Shown: piece after piece, positions 1 to 5,879 of the stretch
Numbering within the stretch: the first letter of the stretch is position 1
How the letters are laid out: each line of letters opens with the position of its first letter
From: Treponema sp.
GTDB lineage: Bacteria; Spirochaetota; Spirochaetia; Treponematales; Breznakiellaceae
DNA: 6,932 nt
NCBI GenBank assembly: GCA_031279925.1
Contig: JAITHQ010000140.1
Span: 1-6,932 of the forward strand
Reading direction: 5' to 3'
Translations under genes and position numbers: made by a program
Notes under the pieces: model-generated
Database searches by the model: none
What the model saw: the letters and a program-made list of their open reading frames with translations, nothing else
What the model was told of the DNA's origin: nothing

Positions 1-105
1 CGGCGGAACCCCGATTTTTTTTACCAGCCGCCCGCCCAGGCGCACGGCAAACAAAATAATCCCAATCTGTAAAACCAGTTCCGACATTACTTCGGTAACG
101 TTCAT
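1..105 (-). CDS. Probable cation:proton antiporter, N-terminal 35 residues only
   Basis: The gene starts with ATG at 105 and runs off the left edge, so only 35 codons are visible. The peptide begins MNVTEVMSELVLQIGIILF and continues with a hydrophobic helix, then a short positively charged stretch (RLGGRLVKK) and IGVPP. A first helix followed by a GG-R-L-x-x-x-x-G-x-P-x turn is typical of the start of CPA-type sodium or potassium/proton antiporters (Na_H_Exchanger family), which exchange cations for protons across the cytoplasmic membrane. A good Shine-Dalgarno, AAGGAG, lies 5 nt upstream. The gap to the stop codon of the upstream membrane-protein gene is 21 nt, which suggests co-transcription. 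The family assignment rests on one helix and its flanks, so another polytopic membrane protein is possible. Confidence 0.5.
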   Translation of the reverse strand, partial: MNVTEVMSELVLQIGIILFAVRLGGRLVKKIGVPP

Positions 106-110
106 GAAAA

Positions 111-116
111 CTCCTT
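111..116 (-). promoter_or_regulatory. Ribosome binding site of the antiporter gene
   Basis: On the minus strand AAGGAG precedes the ATG at 105 by 5 nt. It lies wholly in the 21-nt gap after the upstream stop codon and fixes the start of the partial antiporter gene. Confidence 0.7.
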
Positions 117-126
117 CGCCCCTAAT

Positions 127-2328
127 TTAGCGGCCAACAACCGACTCAACCAGCGTCCGAAAATTGTTGTCCAGTTTTTCTTCTGTTTTTTTATCCGGGT
201 TAAAAGCGTTGGCGTTAATATAGTGAACTCCGTTTTGCTCTGTAATAATGTCCATAGACAGGTCTCCAATCAGCGGCTGAATTTCAACTTCTTTGCCTTC
301 TGCCGCCGGCAGCAATTCGGGTTCAGTGCTGGAGGAAAGCAAAAAAGGCTGCGGTATAATAGAAAAACCTGTTGTAACGGAACCGTTTGCGCCGCCGTAG
401 TTTTTTATCCCTTCTGAATGAGACGCTCCAAACACCAGGCTTTCAAGTTCGGCGGCTTCGTCCGGCGCTGCCCCTCCCTGCCCGAAAGAAGAAAACAGGG
501 ATGTAAAGGGAGAAACCACTTCAAGCCCCGCGCCGGCAATTTCTTCGGCCTCTTCTGTTTCGGGAAGCGGGCTGAATTCTATTTCGCTTGCCAGTTCCTC
601 GATACTGGATTCAGGCGGCGGGGATGCCCCCGGCGTTTCGGCTTCCTCAAATTGTTCAAGTTCCTCAAGCTCTTCAACTTCCTCAAGTTCTTCGATCTCG
701 TCATCTTCGTTATTGTGCATGGCTTGACTCGTCTCTTCTATAGGGTTATTAACCGGCTCCAGCCCGCTTGCCTCTGCAATGCAAGGAATATTGTCAGTGC
801 CAAAGGCAAGGCGTACATTGGATTGTTTTGCTGGTTTGTATACTTTTACGTTTCTTTTTGAAGCCGTGGCCAAAAGGCCGGGGCCGCCGGTTGTGGTTTC
901 CGCAAAAACTTCAACCAGTGCGGCCTTATCTTCGTCATCTTCTACAACTTCAAGTTCTTCCAGTTTTTCCTCTTCGGCGGCGGCTGCCCAATCTTTCGTC
1001 AAAATGTTGGAACCGGTTTCCGCCGCAGGGACTGCGCCGCCCGCAGGATACGCCGTTTCGGTTAACGGGCTTATAGGTAAAGTATATACCGGCTGCTGTT
1101 CTAAAGCGGCCCTGCTTTTCCCTTTGCTTGCGCCGGTCTTTCCACTTCTGCCGCCAATTGCCAGTAATTCATCCCAGGCCGCGTCAATAAAACAATCAAT
1201 ATCGCTTTCATCTTTCCGCTGGATTTTTAAACCCCGCTTTAATTCGGCGCGTATATCTTCGCGCCGCTGTTCCAAATCTTCGGTCCAGTTTATCCAGTCC
1301 AAATCGTCCCTGTGTTCATGGAACTGTTTAATAAGGGAAAGTTGAAGCCGCCTTAAACGGTTTTGAATTACCGCTATGGGGTCTTGCCCAAGGTTAAGGC
1401 AAAGGAACACGGCAAGATATATGGTAAGGAAAAACGCGCATGGCAATATTATCCGCATGGGCCGGGGCAGCGTAAACAGGTCTTCGTTTACGATACGCCC
1501 GTAATAAAAGCCCTGAACGGTTTTTGCCGAAACAAGGGCCAGCGCGGCCCCGGAATCAGAGATAACCAGGGGGGCCAGGCCAGGCGGTTCCCTTTTCCAG
1601 ATTGAAGAAGCCCCGGCAAGAATTTTTTCCGCCTCGATTCCGGGAAACCCAAAAACCATTCCCGGCGGATCGGCTGCAAGCAAAACATCTTCGCCCGGCT
1701 TTGTTCTGCCCGCAATGGCAAGCTGTTCCGGCACGGCCCAGGCGGAAACGGCAAACAGCGCAACGCCGCAGTACACATCCAGTGAATCGTAAAAGGGAAA
1801 AGAAAAAATTATCCGGCTTTGGTCTTCGTCAAAAGTGAGTTTTACCTTTCCCTGCATTGCAACATCAACAGTGTCAAAGGGCACATTAGAATTGTCGTCA
1901 TTGTAGCCCCGGTAGGAAATTGATTGGCTGTCCTGGTTTACAATGTCCGGCTGATACGTTGAAAAATGTATTTGCAGCCCGGCGGAATCCACAAAGCGCA
2001 CTGAATAAAGACCCGCAACAGATTCCTGCAGCCGCCCGTATATTTTGGACCGTTCATAAATATCATCGGCGCTTTGACCGGGAAGAAAACTGCGGCGCAC
2101 GGAAGCATCGTTTAGGGAAGATGCAAAACGGTTCTGTAAGGCAAATATCCATTCTCCAATTATTTCCGCATCCCTGCCGGTTTCCTGTATTAAAGCTCTT
2201 TTTATGGAAGGATTATAAAACCGGCTTTCGAGAATATTGAATAAACCAGTATAAACCAGCGCCCCAAGGCCCGCCAGGAAAAAAACAGCGATCAAAAGGC
2301 TAAGAGCAGCTTTTTGAAAAATGGTCAC
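127..2328 (-). CDS. Two-helix membrane protein with Cache-like sensor region and long acidic tail
   Basis: No named gene is recognised. With the GTG at 2328 as start the protein has 733 residues. Helix 1 is at about 5-28 and helix 2 at about 291-315. Between them lie some 260 extracytoplasmic residues that open with a long helix and contain VRFVDSAGLQI (about 110-120) and FPFYDSLDVYCGVALFAVSAW (from about 177), a pattern like the strand pairs of Cache ligand-sensing domains. After helix 2 comes a charged, probably helical stretch (to about 395), then a long low-complexity tail rich in Glu, Pro, Ala and Ser with acidic runs at about 453-469 and 540-564. The last 35 residues look more ordered. 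No kinase, methyl-accepting, cyclase or GGDEF output domain is visible. GTG 2328 is preferred because GGAAGG lies 7 nt upstream and helix 1 then sits at the N-terminus; the longer in-frame ATG at 2379 has only a weak site. The antiporter gene follows after 21 nt. Sensor function is inference. Confidence 0.8.
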   Translation of the reverse strand: MTIFQKAALSLLIAVFFLAGLGALVYTGLFNILESRFYNPSIKRALIQETGRDAEIIGEWIFALQNRFASSLNDASVRRSFLPGQSADDIYERSKIYGRLQESVAGLYSVRFVDSAGLQIHFSTYQPDIVNQDSQSISYRGYNDDNSNVPFDTVDVAMQGKVKLTFDEDQSRIIFSFPFYDSLDVYCGVALFAVSAWAVPEQLAIAGRTKPGEDVLLAADPPGMVFGFPGIEAEKILAGASSIWKREPPGLAPLVISDSGAALALVSAKTVQGFYYGRIVNEDLFTLPRPMRIILPCAFFLTIYLAVFLCLNLGQDPIAVIQNRLRRLQLSLIKQFHEHRDDLDWINWTEDLEQRREDIRAELKRGLKIQRKDESDIDCFIDAAWDELLAIGGRSGKTGASKGKSRAALEQQPVYTLPISPLTETAYPAGGAVPAAETGSNILTKDWAAAAEEEKLEELEVVEDDEDKAALVEVFAETTTGGPGLLATASKRNVKVYKPAKQSNVRLAFGTDNIPCIAEASGLEPVNNPIEETSQAMHNNEDDEIEELEEVEELEELEQFEEAETPGASPPPESSIEELASEIEFSPLPETEEAEEIAGAGLEVVSPFTSLFSSFGQGGAAPDEAAELESLVFGASHSEGIKNYGGANGSVTTGFSIIPQPFLLSSSTEPELLPAAEGKEVEIQPLIGDLSMDIITEQNGVHYINANAFNPDKKTEEKLDNNFRTLVESVVGR
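637..711 (-). repeat. Acidic Glu-Leu-Glu-Glu repeat in the membrane-protein gene
   Basis: This segment encodes an unbroken acidic run built of E-L-E-E-V and E-L-E-E-L units. At DNA level, plus-strand 655-672 and 673-690 are two adjacent 18-bp copies differing at only two positions. A related, shorter acidic run is encoded at 922-972. Such tandem coding repeats can vary in copy number by slippage; whether this one does cannot be seen from a single sequence. Confidence 0.7.
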
Positions 2329-2335
2329 CGTAAAA

Positions 2336-2341
2336 CCTTCC
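2336..2341 (-). promoter_or_regulatory. Ribosome binding site that decides the GTG start at 2328
   Basis: GGAAGG on the minus strand lies 7 nt upstream of GTG 2328. The in-frame ATG codons at 2379 and 2343 have no comparable site. A TATACT hexamer at 2349-2354 on the same strand could be a -10 box, which would also exclude the longer start, but its -35 partner is weak and the leader would be very short. Confidence 0.4.
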
Positions 2342-2428
2342 ATAAAAAAGTATAGTAGAACCATCTGCAAAACTAACATTTTACAAGTTCTTTTGTAATA
2401 TCGTGCGAAGGGCGCATACCCTGCCTAA

Positions 2429-2457
2429 AGCCTGTTCAAAATTCTACCTTACAGGCT
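2429..2457. repeat. Inverted repeat in the divergent intergenic region
   Basis: AGCCTGT (2429-2435) and ACAGGCT (2451-2457) are perfect 7-bp arms separated by 15 bp. A second one, TTACAA (2381-2386) and TTGTAA (2393-2398), lies nearer the start of the membrane-protein gene. Both sit between divergent genes, where an operator or a leader hairpin would be plausible, but arms this short can arise by chance. Confidence 0.35.
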
Positions 2458-2501
2458 CTAAAGCATGGCTTCATCCCAGTTTAGTATATTATTGATTTTT
2501 G

Positions 2502-2510
2502 TGCTATAAA
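2502..2510 (+). promoter_or_regulatory. Extended -10 promoter of hflX
   Basis: TGCTATAAA matches the extended -10 form TGnTATAAT in all but the last base. No good -35 is seen 16-18 bp upstream (TTAGTA at 2481 is the best), as is common for extended -10 promoters. Transcription would start near 2516-2518, just before the ATG at 2521, so the hflX message would have almost no leader. Confidence 0.4.
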
Positions 2511-2520
2511 TAAAGTGACT

Positions 2521-3657
2521 ATGCAAACACTATATGAAACAGAAGAGCGTCAAAAGCGGGCTTTTTTGGCCAGCCTGATTGCCGGCAAAATGGACGTGCA
2601 GGCGGAATCCCTTGGCCGCGAACTGCGGGGCCTTGCGGAAAGTCTTGAACTTGAGATTGCCGGCTATGAAACGGTCCATGTCCGGGATCGGCAGCCGAAA
2701 TTCGGCATAGGCAGCGGCAAGGCCGCCGAGCTGGCGGAAAAGGCCAAGGCCCTGGAGGCGGACTGCCTGGTATTCGACTGGAATCCCAGCCCCTCCCAGC
2801 AGCGGAACTGGGAAGATTTGGCGGGAATCCCCGTGCTTGACCGGCAGGAACTTATTATCCGCATTTTTGCAGGCCGCGCCAACACCAGAGAGGCGGAACT
2901 ACAGGTAAAACTTGCGGAGCTTTCGTATTTTCTGCCCCGGTTAAGCCATAAATATATCGATCTTTCCCGGCAAAGGGGCGGGCGTTATGGTACCAGGGGG
3001 TCGGGCGAAACCCGCCTTGAAACCGACCGCCGCAAAATTGAGCAGCGAATTCAAAAACTGGAAAAAGAGCTTGAAGAAGTGCGCAAGCAGCGGCAGGTGC
3101 AGCGGCGGCAGCGCCAGCGGCAGGGCCTGCCGGTCTGCGCGATTGTGGGCTACACCAATGCGGGCAAGTCCAGCCTGCTCAACGCCCTTACCGGGGCGGA
3201 TGTGCTGGTAGAGGACAAACTTTTTGCCACTCTGGACGCCGCCACCCGCCGCTTTGAGCCGAAACCGGGCTTTGCGGCGCTGCTTACCGATACCGTTGGC
3301 TTTATCCGCCAACTGCCCCATTCCCTTGTTAATGCCTTTCGTTCCACACTGGAAGAAGCGGCGCAGGCGGACCTTTTAATCCATGTACTGGACGCTTCGG
3401 ACCCGGACGCCGAAATTTTTTACCAAACCACCTGCCAGGTACTGCGGGAATTGGGGGCGGAAAATATCCCCATGATTACCGCTTTAAACAAAACCGACTG
3501 CCCAGGGGCGCAGACCGAAGTCCTGCTTGAACGGTTCCCCGAAAGCATTGCCGTTTCAGCAAAAACCGGCAATGGCCTTGAAGCATTAAAAGAGCTGACG
3601 GCGGAAAGGCTTAAATTACACATAATTGAGACGCAGAAAAAGGATGTGCATGGTTAG
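2521..3657 (+). CDS. hflX: GTPase HflX
   Basis: HflX is a cytoplasmic GTPase of the Obg-HflX superfamily that binds the 50S subunit and, in well-studied bacteria, splits stalled ribosomes under stress. Taking ATG 2521 as start the protein has 378 residues. The N-terminal domain carries the family glycine motif FGIGSGK (about 61-67) and ends in a basic coiled coil (about 167-201) with the GGRYGTRGSGETRLETDRR signature just before and into it. The GTPase core follows: G1 GYTNAGKS (210-217), the switch I FATLDAATR segment, G3 DTVGFI (257-262), G4 NKTD (323-326) and G5 SAK (346-348). All nucleotide-binding motifs are intact. It is shorter at the C-terminus than the roughly 426-residue E. coli protein, within the range seen in the family. 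GTG 2515 is an alternative start two codons upstream. No Shine-Dalgarno is visible; the promoter lies directly upstream. It is transcribed toward iorA. Confidence 0.95.
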   Translation: MQTLYETEERQKRAFLASLIAGKMDVQAESLGRELRGLAESLELEIAGYETVHVRDRQPKFGIGSGKAAELAEKAKALEADCLVFDWNPSPSQQRNWEDLAGIPVLDRQELIIRIFAGRANTREAELQVKLAELSYFLPRLSHKYIDLSRQRGGRYGTRGSGETRLETDRRKIEQRIQKLEKELEEVRKQRQVQRRQRQRQGLPVCAIVGYTNAGKSSLLNALTGADVLVEDKLFATLDAATRRFEPKPGFAALLTDTVGFIRQLPHSLVNAFRSTLEEAAQADLLIHVLDASDPDAEIFYQTTCQVLRELGAENIPMITALNKTDCPGAQTEVLLERFPESIAVSAKTGNGLEALKELTAERLKLHIIETQKKDVHG

Positions 3658-3730
3658 TTGTAAAAACTTGCCGCCGCCGGATGGGAACAATGCTGCGGAC
3701 GCTTTGGACGGCCCCGCCGGATACGATTAA
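3650..3730 (+). CDS. Possible small ORF of 26 residues overlapping the hflX stop
   Basis: ATG 3650 lies 8 nt inside the 3' end of hflX in another frame and the frame runs to TAA at 3728-3730. The peptide begins MVSCKNLPPPDGNNAADAL and is acidic and proline-containing, with no recognised family and no membrane segment. AAAAAGGA lies 5 nt before the ATG, a better ribosome binding site than hflX itself has, and the overlap would allow translational coupling. Codons in the second half end mostly in C or G like the neighbouring genes. It may be a real coupled small protein, the remnant of a gene that once followed hflX, or chance; the SD could also arise from the Lys-Lys-Asp codons ending hflX. 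Confidence 0.3.
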   Translation: MVSCKNLPPPDGNNAADALDGPAGYD

Positions 3731-3735
3731 GTTTG

Positions 3736-3765
3736 TTGACAGTGGGGAACTTTCCCTTTTCTATT
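3736..3765 (+). promoter_or_regulatory. Possible sigma-70-type promoter in the intergenic region
   Basis: A consensus TTGACA (3736-3741) is followed after 18 bp by TCTATT, four of six matches to TATAAT. A transcript would run through both inverted-repeat elements and antisense into the 3' end of iorA. The spacer contains the small near-palindrome GGGGAACTTTCCC. There is no recognisable downstream gene on this strand, so the promoter is tentative. Confidence 0.2.
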
Positions 3766-3786
3766 CCTTCCCTTTATTCGTGCGGA

Positions 3787-3833
3787 GGGTTTAATACCCC
3801 GTCCTTTAAGGCGTTATAAAAGGTATTAAACCC
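3787..3833. repeat. 12-bp perfect inverted repeat with 23-nt loop
   Basis: GGGTTTAATACC (3787-3798) and GGTATTAAACCC (3822-3833) are exact reverse complements. The loop carries CCTTTAAGG, itself near-palindromic. A third segment AATACC (3840-3845) could pair with GGTATT (3822-3827) instead, giving a weaker alternative stem. It may act as a bidirectional terminator between convergent genes, but no T-run follows on either strand, so a repeated intergenic palindrome of the REP kind is equally likely. Confidence 0.6.
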
Positions 3834-3860
3834 GGCTGCAATACCTTGTAAGAACAACAC

Positions 3861-4063
3861 ACCCCGTCGCTAAAGGCTAAACTTGACCGGCAAAATATTT
3901 TGATGCAGGAACAGCTGATCTGTCACAGATGTGCCAGTAAGATAGCGCCGGGCGGGGCATGCGTAGGCGGATTCCACAGGGTTTTAGCCTGCTGCTGCCT
4001 TCACCCTGTAAGGTTTACAGCGAGCCATTTTTGTCGATCAAGTTTAGCCCTTCAGGGCGGGGT
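3861..4063. mobile_element. MITE-like element with 35-bp imperfect terminal inverted repeats
   Basis: The left arm (3861-3895) and the reverse complement of the right arm (4029-4063) agree at 28 of 35 positions without gaps, including the exact 12-mer GGCTAAACTTGA and terminal ACCCCG. The 133-bp interior has no convincing ORF but several smaller palindromes: CAAAATATTTTG (3891-3902), ATCTGT-C-ACAGAT (3918-3930), ACAGGGT/ACCCTGT (3976-4009) and CTGTAA-GGT-TTACAG (4006-4020). Size, arms and lack of coding fit a miniature inverted-repeat transposable element or the trimmed ends of an insertion sequence. No clear target-site duplication is seen. The right arm contains the last three codons and stop of iorA. 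A structured RNA with a long closing stem is the main alternative. Confidence 0.5.
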
Positions 4064-5746
4064 TGTTGATTTCTTCCGTTTCCTGAACGCTTCAAGACAC
4101 TCGCGTCTGAAAATGACTACCGAAAGTCCCCGGTATTCGATTTCCGTTTTCAGGCGGGCGGCGTTTTCATCGATACGCTGTTTTGTGGCTTCCAGTTCCA
4201 GCAGGTGTTCTTCCGCTGCGCCGCAGCCAAGAACAAGGGCGCGCAGTTTCTTTGAGGGAATCATGGTTTCCTGACAGCCGGTCATGGCCACGATTGAATT
4301 GTCCAGTATGATAAGGGTCATGGGAATATCCGCGGCAGCGGCATCGATGAGTCCTGCCACTCCTGAATGGATAAACGTTGAATCGCCGATGACGGCTATG
4401 CTGTAGGGAAGGCCCGCATCCGCCGCGCCTTTTGCCATGCCAACGGAAGCGCCCATGCAGACAATGCTTTCCGGCACTTCCCAGGGCGGGGCGGCGCCGA
4501 GCGAATAACAGCCGATGTCGGAATTGACGCCTACACTGGGGTGACCAGGGCGGCTGTCAATGGCGGCAACCGCCCTTTTGATTGTTTCGTAACTGTCGGC
4601 GTGGGGGCAACCCTGGCAGAGCTGTGGCGGGCGTCCGGGAATAGCGCCAAGGTTAAGGCCGCCGTTATGCGCAATAGTTACGCCGGGACGCGCCGCAAGC
4701 CCCAGCGCCTGACGCACATTGTCGGGGTCAAGTTCGCCGGTTCGGGGAACCGGGCCGGGACTGCCGCCGTCAAAACCGGCAAGTTTCCCCGCAAGCGCCA
4801 CAGGCTGCGGCAGAATACCCCGTAGTTTTTCTTCTATAAATGGCTGGCCTTCTTCCAGCACCAGCACTTTTTCGGAAGCGGCGCAGAGGGCGCGGATCGA
4901 TTCTACAGGCAGGGGGTATGCGCCTATGTGCAGCCGGGCCGCTGCCTTGCCATTGCGCATAAGGGCAAAATCGGCGGCGTTTTCCTCGTAATAGTTGCCG
5001 CCCAGCCCCGATGTAATTACCGCAAGATCATACTTGCCTCCCGCGCCCGTGGGCAGTTCCAGCCTATTTGCCGGGTGTGCGCTAGACCACGCCTGAATCG
5101 CCGGCTGTTTTTCGATAAGGCTAGCGTAATTTTTGCGGGCAAAGGAGGGCAGCAGCATCCAGCGGGATTTTTCCCCGGTTTTGTCAATCGGTTTTTGCGG
5201 AACGCGCTCTTGCGCGTCAATGGCCGCCCGCGCATGGGAAAGGCGGGTTGCTATGCGCAGCAGGACGGGAACCTGAAAACGCTCGGAAATTGCAAAAGCC
5301 TCGCCGGTCATGTTATAGGCTTCCTGCTGGCTGCGCGGCTCAAGGCAGGGAATCATGGCAAAGGCGGCGTAGTAGCGGGAATCCTGCTCGTTTTGGGAAC
5401 TGTGCATTCCCGGATCATCGGCAGCAACAATAACAAGGCCGCCGTGGATGCCCAATAGCGCCCCATTGACAAAAGGGTCGGCGGCAACATTCAGCCCAAC
5501 GTGCTTCATGGTGACAATGGAGCGCCGCCCGGCAAAGGATACGCCCAGGGCCGCCTCCAGCGCTGTTTTTTCGTTGATACACCAGCGGGCAGGGGGGCCG
5601 CCTTTTTGGTATTCGGCAATAAGGTACTCAAGTATTTCTGTCGAAGGCGTTCCAGGGTAGCCGTATGCGGCGCTTATCCCCGCATGAATTGCGCCTAATG
5701 CGACCGCTTCATCGCCCAACAGGGCCGGTTGTTTGTTGTTCATCAT
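4052..5746 (-). CDS. iorA: Indolepyruvate ferredoxin oxidoreductase alpha subunit, lacking the ferredoxin domain
   Basis: IorA is the thiamine-diphosphate subunit of an anaerobic enzyme that oxidatively decarboxylates aryl pyruvates to aryl-acetyl-CoA, passing electrons to ferredoxin. The 564-residue product has the pyrimidine-binding domain with GYPGTPSTEI (29-38), the NEKTALEAA segment carrying the likely catalytic Glu59, KHVGLNVAADPFVN (81-94) and ADDPGMHSSQNEQDSR (109-124). A middle domain leads to LCQGCPH (376-382) and DIGCYSLG (410-417). The thiamine-diphosphate motif runs from GDS (454-456) to Asn483 in ILDNSIVAMTG. Family members usually end with two CxxCxxCxxxC clusters; here the chain stops at RRECLEAFRKRKKSTTPP with none. 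The last residues (TPP) and stop lie in an inverted-repeat arm. Two ATG codons are adjacent (5746, 5743), the second better spaced from AAAGGA. The symporter gene lies 112 bp upstream; no iorB is adjacent. Confidence 0.9.
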   Translation of the reverse strand: MMNNKQPALLGDEAVALGAIHAGISAAYGYPGTPSTEILEYLIAEYQKGGPPARWCINEKTALEAALGVSFAGRRSIVTMKHVGLNVAADPFVNGALLGIHGGLVIVAADDPGMHSSQNEQDSRYYAAFAMIPCLEPRSQQEAYNMTGEAFAISERFQVPVLLRIATRLSHARAAIDAQERVPQKPIDKTGEKSRWMLLPSFARKNYASLIEKQPAIQAWSSAHPANRLELPTGAGGKYDLAVITSGLGGNYYEENAADFALMRNGKAAARLHIGAYPLPVESIRALCAASEKVLVLEEGQPFIEEKLRGILPQPVALAGKLAGFDGGSPGPVPRTGELDPDNVRQALGLAARPGVTIAHNGGLNLGAIPGRPPQLCQGCPHADSYETIKRAVAAIDSRPGHPSVGVNSDIGCYSLGAAPPWEVPESIVCMGASVGMAKGAADAGLPYSIAVIGDSTFIHSGVAGLIDAAAADIPMTLIILDNSIVAMTGCQETMIPSKKLRALVLGCGAAEEHLLELEATKQRIDENAARLKTEIEYRGLSVVIFRRECLEAFRKRKKSTTPP

Positions 5747-5750
5747 TTAT

Positions 5751-5756
5751 TCCTTT
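5751..5756 (-). promoter_or_regulatory. Ribosome binding site of iorA
   Basis: AAAGGA on the minus strand lies 4 nt before ATG 5746 and 7 nt before ATG 5743, so the second ATG may be the true start. The G-rich inverted-repeat element ends only 3 nt upstream of this site, which would place the foot of its hairpin beside the ribosome binding site. Confidence 0.65.
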
Positions 5757-5759
5757 GGT

Positions 5760-5879
5760 GGGGAGTGGGGAATAGGGAATGGGGGTTGTTGTTCCCGGTC
5801 TTTTCGTTGTCCACAGTAATCTTGGAGCAATCCGAGTCTGCGGACAACAACCCATTCCCTACTCCCTACTCCCTACCCC
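5760..5879. repeat. G-rich inverted-repeat element with a quadruplex motif on each strand
   Basis: The left arm (5760-5795) and the reverse complement of the right arm (5842-5879) share the series GGGAGT-x-GGGA-x-TAGGGAATGGG-TTGTTGT-CC, about 30 matching positions with two mismatches and three extra bases. The arms are built of G-rich heptamers such as GGGAGTA. On the plus strand four G-tracts (5760-5785) with loops of 3-4 nt meet the quadruplex rule; on the minus strand five tracts do (5879 back to 5851). The 46-bp centre has no ORF; GTTGTCC (5806-5812) can also pair with GGACAAC (5842-5848). The element fills the gap between the symporter and iorA and encodes the last six residues and stop of the symporter. 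G-rich heptamer repeats of this kind occur as dispersed elements in cyanobacteria and other bacteria; the mobile origin here is inference. Confidence 0.7.

Larger units (their letters stand above)
3658..4051. other. Convergent intergenic region rich in inverted repeats
   Basis: This 394-bp gap lies between the converging hflX and iorA genes. Besides the small ORF it holds a possible plus-strand promoter (3736), a weak GGGA/TCCC hairpin followed by TTTT (3745-3760), a 12-bp perfect inverted repeat (3787-3833) and a MITE-like element (3861-4063). No tRNA was recognised, no textbook strong terminator with a long stem and T-run is present on either strand, and no cysteine-rich ferredoxin coding could be found downstream of iorA in any minus-strand frame. 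Confidence 0.7.

Noticed and set aside
418..861. Plus-strand open frame of 147 codons
   Set aside because: Phe/Leu/Lys repeats are the antisense reading of the acidic repeat; no support as a gene.
779..1345. Plus-strand open frame of 188 codons, serine-rich
   Set aside because: It is the antisense of the acidic and Glu/Ala-rich coding of the minus-strand membrane-protein gene; serine runs come from reversed Glu/Ala codons.
3745..3760. GGGA-ACTT-TCCC followed by TTTT as an hflX terminator
   Set aside because: A four-base-pair stem is too short for a confident intrinsic terminator; mentioned only as content of the gap.
2446..4014. Shared 10-mer CCTGTAAGGT between the divergent region (2446-2455, minus) and the convergent region (4005-4014, plus)
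   Set aside because: Many exact 10-bp matches are expected by chance between two strands of a 6.9-kb window, and flanks do not align.
3900..4274. Plus-strand open frame of 124 codons starting in the intergenic region
   Set aside because: Its second half is antisense to the iorA 3' end, and its first half runs through palindromes of the MITE-like element.
4928..5458. Plus-strand open frame of 176 codons
   Set aside because: Lies wholly antisense to iorA, has no ribosome binding site pattern or recognisable domain, and iorA motifs continue intact through it.
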